Positions 60,239-64,000 of a DNA stretch of 64,000 nucleotides are shown piece by piece (the first letter of the stretch is position 1; every line of letters begins with the position of its first letter). Both the position numbers and the translations under genes were made by a program. Source of the DNA: JAEUIT01 sp044220875. GTDB lineage: Bacteria > Planctomycetota > Phycisphaerae > Phycisphaerales > SM1A02. Location: the NCBI GenBank assembly GCA_044220875.1, contig JBGAQH010000001.1, positions 1,178,001-1,242,000 on the forward strand. Direction: 5' to 3'. Below the pieces are notes generated by a model, which worked only from the letters and a program-made list of their open reading frames with translations, was not told where the DNA came from and searched no databases.

Positions 60239-63200
60239 CGGTAGTAGACCTCGAGGCTGAGCGTGCAGACGGCGGTCTGGTAGACGCGGCCGCCGGCCCG
60301 CGACCAGCGATCCTGCGGATCCCAGCTTCCCGCCGCGGGGCCGGTCTCGCGCTGATGGGCGAGGAGCTCGCGGGTGAGGGCCTCGTTCCATCGCTTCCAC
60401 GGTTCGCCCTGGTGCTGGAAGAGCGCCAGCGTCGCGTAGTACCAGTGATGCGTCGGCGCGTCGCCCGACCACGCCGGCAGCGTGGCGGCGATGAACTCCG
60501 CGGACTCGCCCATCCGCTGCTCGGTTGCGGCGTGGCCGAGAAGCTGCTGGACGAACATCGCCTCGGCGGTCATCGCCGCCGAGGCCCGCTCGCCGGGCTG
60601 GTACGCGTACCTGCCGCGGAGGCGCGACACGCTGACGCGATCGAGCCACTCGCGGGCCGCGTCAAAGACGTTCGAGCGCGGCGCGAAGCCGGCGCGCCGG
60701 GCGCTCTCGACGGCCATCACCAGCCAGCCGAGGACGGCCGAGTCCTGCGCCGCGACCGCGCCCCGTTCCGCGGCGGCGGCGCGGACGAGGACGAAGTCGA
60801 TCGCCCTGCGCACCGTCGGCGCGAGGCTCGCGTCGCGGGTCATCGCGTATGCCTCGCAGAGCGCGACGGTCGCGATGGTCTGGCCGTACATGGTGTCGGA
60901 CGCGCCGGGACGGGCGCGGTCGCCGCGAAGGTCGCCATCGGCCCGCGTTCGATCCGCAAGCCAATGCAGCCCGCGCCCGACCGTCTCGCGGTAGGGACCC
61001 TCCTCCTGATGCGTGTGGCCCGCGCCGAGGAAGCAGAGCAGGGCGAGCCCGGTCATGGCCGCGTCGGCGTCGACCTCGGCCTCGTTGTCGCGGGAACTCC
61101 AGTGACCGTCGGGCGCCTGCCGCCGCTTCAGCCACTCGAGGGCCAGTCCGACCGCCCGCTCCGTCTCGTCGTTCCCGCCCATCCGCTCGAGCAGTTCGCT
61201 GCGGATCGACGGATCGCGCTGGGCGAAGTCCTCCAGCGGCGCCGGCGCCGCGGGAATCCGAGGCGCATCGGTGGCGGCGGGGCTCGACGGTGACGGGGCG
61301 CTCATGCTGACCGCGGCGCTCGGCGCGCTGTCGGCGGTGGACGAAAGCTCGCTGGTCGGCATCGCCGACGGGGCGACGGGGGACGGCGCGATGGTGAGCT
61401 CGGCGCTGCTCGGCGCCTGCGGCGCGATGGGAGCGTCGCCCGGACGTGATGGCACGAGCGGCGCGGCCTGCGAAACGGCGCTCGGCAGCGACGCCTCGCG
61501 AGCGGGCTCGCCGGTCGCGGGGACCGCCGGACGCGCCGCGGCGGGCATCGTCGCGGCCGGCGAATCGGATGCCGTCGCGCGCGGCAACGCCGTCGCCATG
61601 ACCGGTCCGTTCGCCGCCGACTCCGTGGTCGTCGCCGGCGCGGTCGTCGGCGGTGCAATCGAGGAGAGTGTGGGGGCCGGCGCCTCGAGAGCACGCGACT
61701 CGATGGCCGCGGCGGGCGGGGCCGAAAGTGCCGCGGGCGTCATGGCTCCGACGGCCAGCGGCACCGCGGTCGCTTCCGTAGCGGCGCTCGGCGCGGGGGC
61801 CGACGGGGCCGTCGGGTCGAACGCCGGATGCGCTGCCGCGACGAGGGCCATCAGGGCCGCCCGCTCGGTCATGGTTTCGGGCTGCGCCTCGGATGTCGGC
61901 GATGGAACCGGCGGCCGCACCATCGGGTCGGGGGCCAGCGGCGTCGGGTCGGTCACCGTCGGTGTCGCCTCGGGCGCCGTGGCGGCGGCGACGCGAAACG
62001 TCGCCGGGTCGATCGCGCTCTCGGCCGGCTCGCCGCGGATCTGGTGGGCGACGTCGCCGGCGGCGTCGTCCCTCGGCGCCGAGGCCAGCATCACGCGATG
62101 GCCTCCGCCGCCGATCCGGTCGGCCACGATGCCGCCGACCTTCCATGCCGCGAGCAGCGTCGCTACGAGGAGATGCAGCAGGAGCGAGAGCAGGAGACAC
62201 TGGGCGAGCAGGCTCATCTGCCCGATGCGCCGTCGCCAGGCGTCATGACGGGCGATGAGGAGGGCGAGCAGCCACGCGAGCAGGCCGAGCAGGGCGACGA
62301 GGAGGAGCCACGGCCAGAGATCGCTCCACCACGAGGATCCGCCTGAGGCGACGGAGGGCGCCGCACGCCCGTCGGCCGGATGCACCTCGCGCGAGACGCT
62401 CGTGAAGAGCTCGTAGCCGCCCGCCGAGGAGCGGTCGGTCGAGAAGTAGATGCGGAATCCCTCGCTCGCCAGTCCGGGGTCGAGCTCGTTGGCGCCGGAA
62501 TTGATCGCATCGCCTAACGCTTCGCTCACGGCGTCCGGCGCCGGATCGCCGCTCGGCGCGAGCCGCAGGCGATAGAGGTCATATCCGCCGCTGCCCCCCT
62601 CGCGGTCGGAGGCGAAGTAGAGGAAGTCGCCGGCGGGGCTCACTGCGGGCGAACCGTCGTCGGCCCCGGTCGAGAGCGCCTCGACGCGCTTCGCGTCGGA
62701 CCAGCCCGACGCGGTCGCCTCGGCGACGTAGATGTCGTAGTCGTGGCGCGATCGCCGCTCGCGCAGCGTCGCGCTCCAGCCGTTGCCGCCCGCAGCGTCG
62801 CGCTCGTCCGGGCGCGGCCGATTGGTCGCGAAGTAGAGCCGCGACCCGTCCGGGGTCAGCCCCGGGCCATACTCGTTCGCTGCGGAATTGATCGACGGGC
62901 CGAGGTTGGTCGGCGGCGCCCACGACGATCGCTCGTCCTCGCGCTCGCTCACCCAGAGGTCGTATCCCCCCAGGCCGCCCTCGCGATCGGAGTAGAAGTA
63001 GAGCCGCGTCCCGTCGCGCGAGAGCTCCGGCCCCAGCTCGTCGCGCTCGGTGTCGATCGCCTCGATCGGGGCCGGCTCCGACCATCCCGCGGGCGTCCAT
63101 CGGGAGGCGAAGAGGTCGGCATTGCCGCCCGGCCTGCGGCGCACGAAGACCAGCGTCGTGCCGTCGCCGCTGACCCGCGGCTCGTACTCGTCGACCGAGC

Positions 63201-63390
63201 TGTTCACCGCGCCGTCGACGGGCCTGGCCGGCGTCCATAACACCTCGCGCGCCGCGGCGCCGTCGCGCGGCACGTCGATCGTGCGGTCGTCGGTGAGCCG
63301 TGAGCCGGGCGATCCGGCGACGCCCATGAGCCCGGCGGTCATGCAGGCAGCCGCCGCGAGGGCGAACGTGATGGTTCGATGGGTGGGCAT
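60208..63390 (-). CDS. PD40 / TonB-like transmembrane / alpha-alpha-toroid fusion protein
   Basis: The 1060-residue protein has a signal peptide and then five or so PD40 propeller repeats to about residue 335 (EYEPRVSGDGTTLVFV, LGPELSRDGTRLYFYSDREG, GSPAVSPAGDFLYFASDREG). A membrane helix follows (about 356-380), a short basic cytoplasmic loop (RHDAWRRRIGQ), and a second helix (about 393-416) containing Ser402-x3-His406, the residue pattern of TonB's energised helix. About 300 residues of Pro/Ala/Ser/Thr-rich linker come next. The C-terminal helical domain (about 740-1060; LEWLKRRQAPDGHWSSRD, TMYGQTIATVALCEAYAM) resembles prenyltransferase/squalene-oxidase repeats without the cyclase DXDD. 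ExbD and ExbB-like genes lie directly upstream in the same direction. A GTG three codons earlier is an alternative start. Confidence 0.8.
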   Translation of the reverse strand: MPTHRTITFALAAAACMTAGLMGVAGSPGSRLTDDRTIDVPRDGAAAREVLWTPARPVDGAVNSSVDEYEPRVSGDGTTLVFVRRRPGGNADLFASRWTPAGWSEPAPIEAIDTERDELGPELSRDGTRLYFYSDREGGLGGYDLWVSEREDERSSWAPPTNLGPSINSAANEYGPGLTPDGSRLYFATNRPRPDERDAAGGNGWSATLRERRSRHDYDIYVAEATASGWSDAKRVEALSTGADDGSPAVSPAGDFLYFASDREGGSGGYDLYRLRLAPSGDPAPDAVSEALGDAINSGANELDPGLASEGFRIYFSTDRSSAGGYELFTSVSREVHPADGRAAPSVASGGSSWWSDLWPWLLLVALLGLLAWLLALLIARHDAWRRRIGQMSLLAQCLLLSLLLHLLVATLLAAWKVGGIVADRIGGGGHRVMLASAPRDDAAGDVAHQIRGEPAESAIDPATFRVAAATAPEATPTVTDPTPLAPDPMVRPPVPSPTSEAQPETMTERAALMALVAAAHPAFDPTAPSAPAPSAATEATAVPLAVGAMTPAALSAPPAAAIESRALEAPAPTLSSIAPPTTAPATTTESAANGPVMATALPRATASDSPAATMPAAARPAVPATGEPAREASLPSAVSQAAPLVPSRPGDAPIAPQAPSSAELTIAPSPVAPSAMPTSELSSTADSAPSAAVSMSAPSPSSPAATDAPRIPAAPAPLEDFAQRDPSIRSELLERMGGNDETERAVGLALEWLKRRQAPDGHWSSRDNEAEVDADAAMTGLALLCFLGAGHTHQEEGPYRETVGRGLHWLADRTRADGDLRGDRARPGASDTMYGQTIATVALCEAYAMTRDASLAPTVRRAIDFVLVRAAAAERGAVAAQDSAVLGWLVMAVESARRAGFAPRSNVFDAAREWLDRVSVSRLRGRYAYQPGERASAAMTAEAMFVQQLLGHAATEQRMGESAEFIAATLPAWSGDAPTHHWYYATLALFQHQGEPWKRWNEALTRELLAHQRETGPAAGSWDPQDRWSRAGGRVYQTAVCTLSLEVYYRYRPTAPRPD

Positions 63391-63404
63391 GGTTCGCACC
63401 GTCG

Positions 63405-63818
63405 CTAGTGAAGCGGAACGCTCTCGAGATACGGCTCGGTGATGCCGGAGCGCTTGCAGATGTCGAGGGCCCGGGCCACGTTCTCATACGCGGTCGAGCG
63501 GTCGGCGCGGACGTTCACCTTCTGGCCCGGGTTGGACTTGAGCGCGTCGGCAAGCGTCGCGGCGAGGCGCGACTCGTCGATGGGACGGCCGTTCACGATC
63601 ATCGCTCCGGCGCGATCGACGTTGATGACGATCTCGCGCAGCGAAGCGGAGATCGGACCCGCGGCGACCGTCTCGGGCAGGGCGATCTGGGCCTCGCGCT
63701 CGACCTGCTGGAAGCTGGTCGCGACGAGGAAGAAGATGAGCAGGTTGAAGACGATGTCGATGATGGGCGTGAAGTCGAACCCGACCTCGTCGCGCACCTC
63801 GGCGGCATTCAGCAGCAT
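63405..63818 (-). CDS. exbD: ExbD/TolR-family biopolymer transport protein
   Basis: The 137-residue protein has the single helix VGFDFTPIIDIVFNLLIFF with the essential Asp21, followed by a periplasmic domain (REIVINVDRAGAMIVNGRPI, KVNVRADRSTAYENVARALD). It would form a proton-driven motor with the ExbB-like protein upstream. It lies 14 bases before the PD40/TonB-like gene, so all three genes appear to be one operon. Confidence 0.93.
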   Translation of the reverse strand: MLLNAAEVRDEVGFDFTPIIDIVFNLLIFFLVATSFQQVEREAQIALPETVAAGPISASLREIVINVDRAGAMIVNGRPIDESRLAATLADALKSNPGQKVNVRADRSTAYENVARALDICKRSGITEPYLESVPLH

Positions 63819-63828
63819 GGGGCACCTC

Positions 63829-64000
63829 TCAGGCGATGGCGGGTTGCGGCGCGCTGCCGTAGGCGAGGTCGGCGCCGTCGGTGATCGGCGCCGCGGCGGC
63901 CTCCGCGGTCCGCGGCGCGCGTCCGGCGTGATGACGATCGACGAGCGCCCGACAGGCGACGTCAAGTTCGACGAGCCGGCGCTCGGCCCGCGCCGCGAGC
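63829..64000 (-). CDS. exbB: C-terminal end of an ExbB/TolQ/MotA-type proton channel (partial)
   Basis: The minus-strand frame is open from the window edge to TGA at 63831-63829. It encodes 57 residues: a helical charged stretch (ARAERRLVELDVACRALVD) and then an Ala/Pro-rich tail ending in APQPAIA. This matches the cytoplasmic C-terminal helix and tail of ExbB-like proteins, but the diagnostic membrane part is outside the window. The assignment rests mainly on position just upstream of exbD. Confidence 0.5.
   Translation of the reverse strand, partial: LAARAERRLVELDVACRALVDRHHAGRAPRTAEAAAAPITDGADLAYGSAPQPAIA

Noticed and set aside
60208..61200. C-terminal helical domain as a true squalene-hopene or terpene cyclase
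   Set aside because: The fold-type repeats are present, but the DXDD catalytic motif is not seen and the domain is short, so it is more likely a toroid-type binding domain.
20790..62524. GCGTTAGG/CCTAACGC copies look like integron attC core sites (GTTRRRY)
   Set aside because: They lie inside or at the ends of ordinary genes, have no paired inverse core at the right distance and no attC-like palindrome, and there is no integrase gene.

Overview
The window is GC-rich, densely packed bacterial DNA, most likely from a planctomycete, probably of the Phycisphaerae type. This is inferred from family content: several secreted proteins end in type I dockerin-like repeats (DLDxDGxVxxxDLxxLLGxWG), two membrane proteins start with a CPxC...CPECG zinc ribbon, and there is a DUF6288-SASA protein, a DUF1080 protein, a CcoN-CcoO fusion and an ExbB/ExbD pair beside a large PD40 protein. 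No rRNA or named marker gene is present, so the assignment is by context only.

Layout. 1-3489: 3' part of a DUF6288/HEAT/SASA esterase gene. About 3500-9500: an accessory stretch with visibly lower GC in its centre. It holds a truncated four-helix-bundle gene, an IS630-type transposase split by a frameshift, two secreted dockerin proteins and three copies of a structured dispersed repeat; it abuts a tRNA-Pro/tRNA-Tyr pair on the minus strand. 10083-12825: a SpoIIE-type phosphatase and two membrane proteins. 12850-23459: a divergent alpha-glucan locus. On the minus strand are an ABC importer ATPase, a MalG-type permease and a solute-binding protein fused to a MalF-type permease; on the plus strand are a GH13 amylase-type lipoprotein, 4-alpha-glucanotransferase and alpha-glucan phosphorylase. 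Together these suggest breakdown and uptake of maltodextrins followed by conversion to glucose 1-phosphate. 23559-48856: mixed housekeeping and envelope genes (SYLF lipoprotein, RNase D, coiled-coil lipoprotein, SMP-30, dockerin protein, C25 peptidase, NagZ, VOC, DUF1080, PPK2, royal-jelly-like protein, S9 peptidase, GT4, ThrE exporter, GNAT, MFS, META lipoprotein, GT39). 48950-58884: an Rrf2 regulator divergent from a complete cbb3 oxidase operon, ccoNO-Q-P-G-H-safE-I-S, with nearly all junctions overlapping. 58921-59005: an 85-bp near-perfect palindromic element. 59057-60238: galactokinase. 60208-64000: a minus-strand unit of ExbB-like (partial), ExbD and a 1060-residue PD40 protein whose internal membrane helix carries the TonB-type SxxxH signature followed by a long Pro/Ala-rich linker.

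The observations most worth following are: (i) the TonB-like transducer fused to PD40 and an alpha/alpha-toroid domain; (ii) an 11-base motif, CGAAGCGTTAG, present six times in 64 kb and in different reading frames; (iii) the dispersed repeats around the lower-GC island and their sharing of one arm of a tRNA terminator; and (iv) the solute-binding/permease fusion. Everything here comes from reading the sequence; no database search was made.
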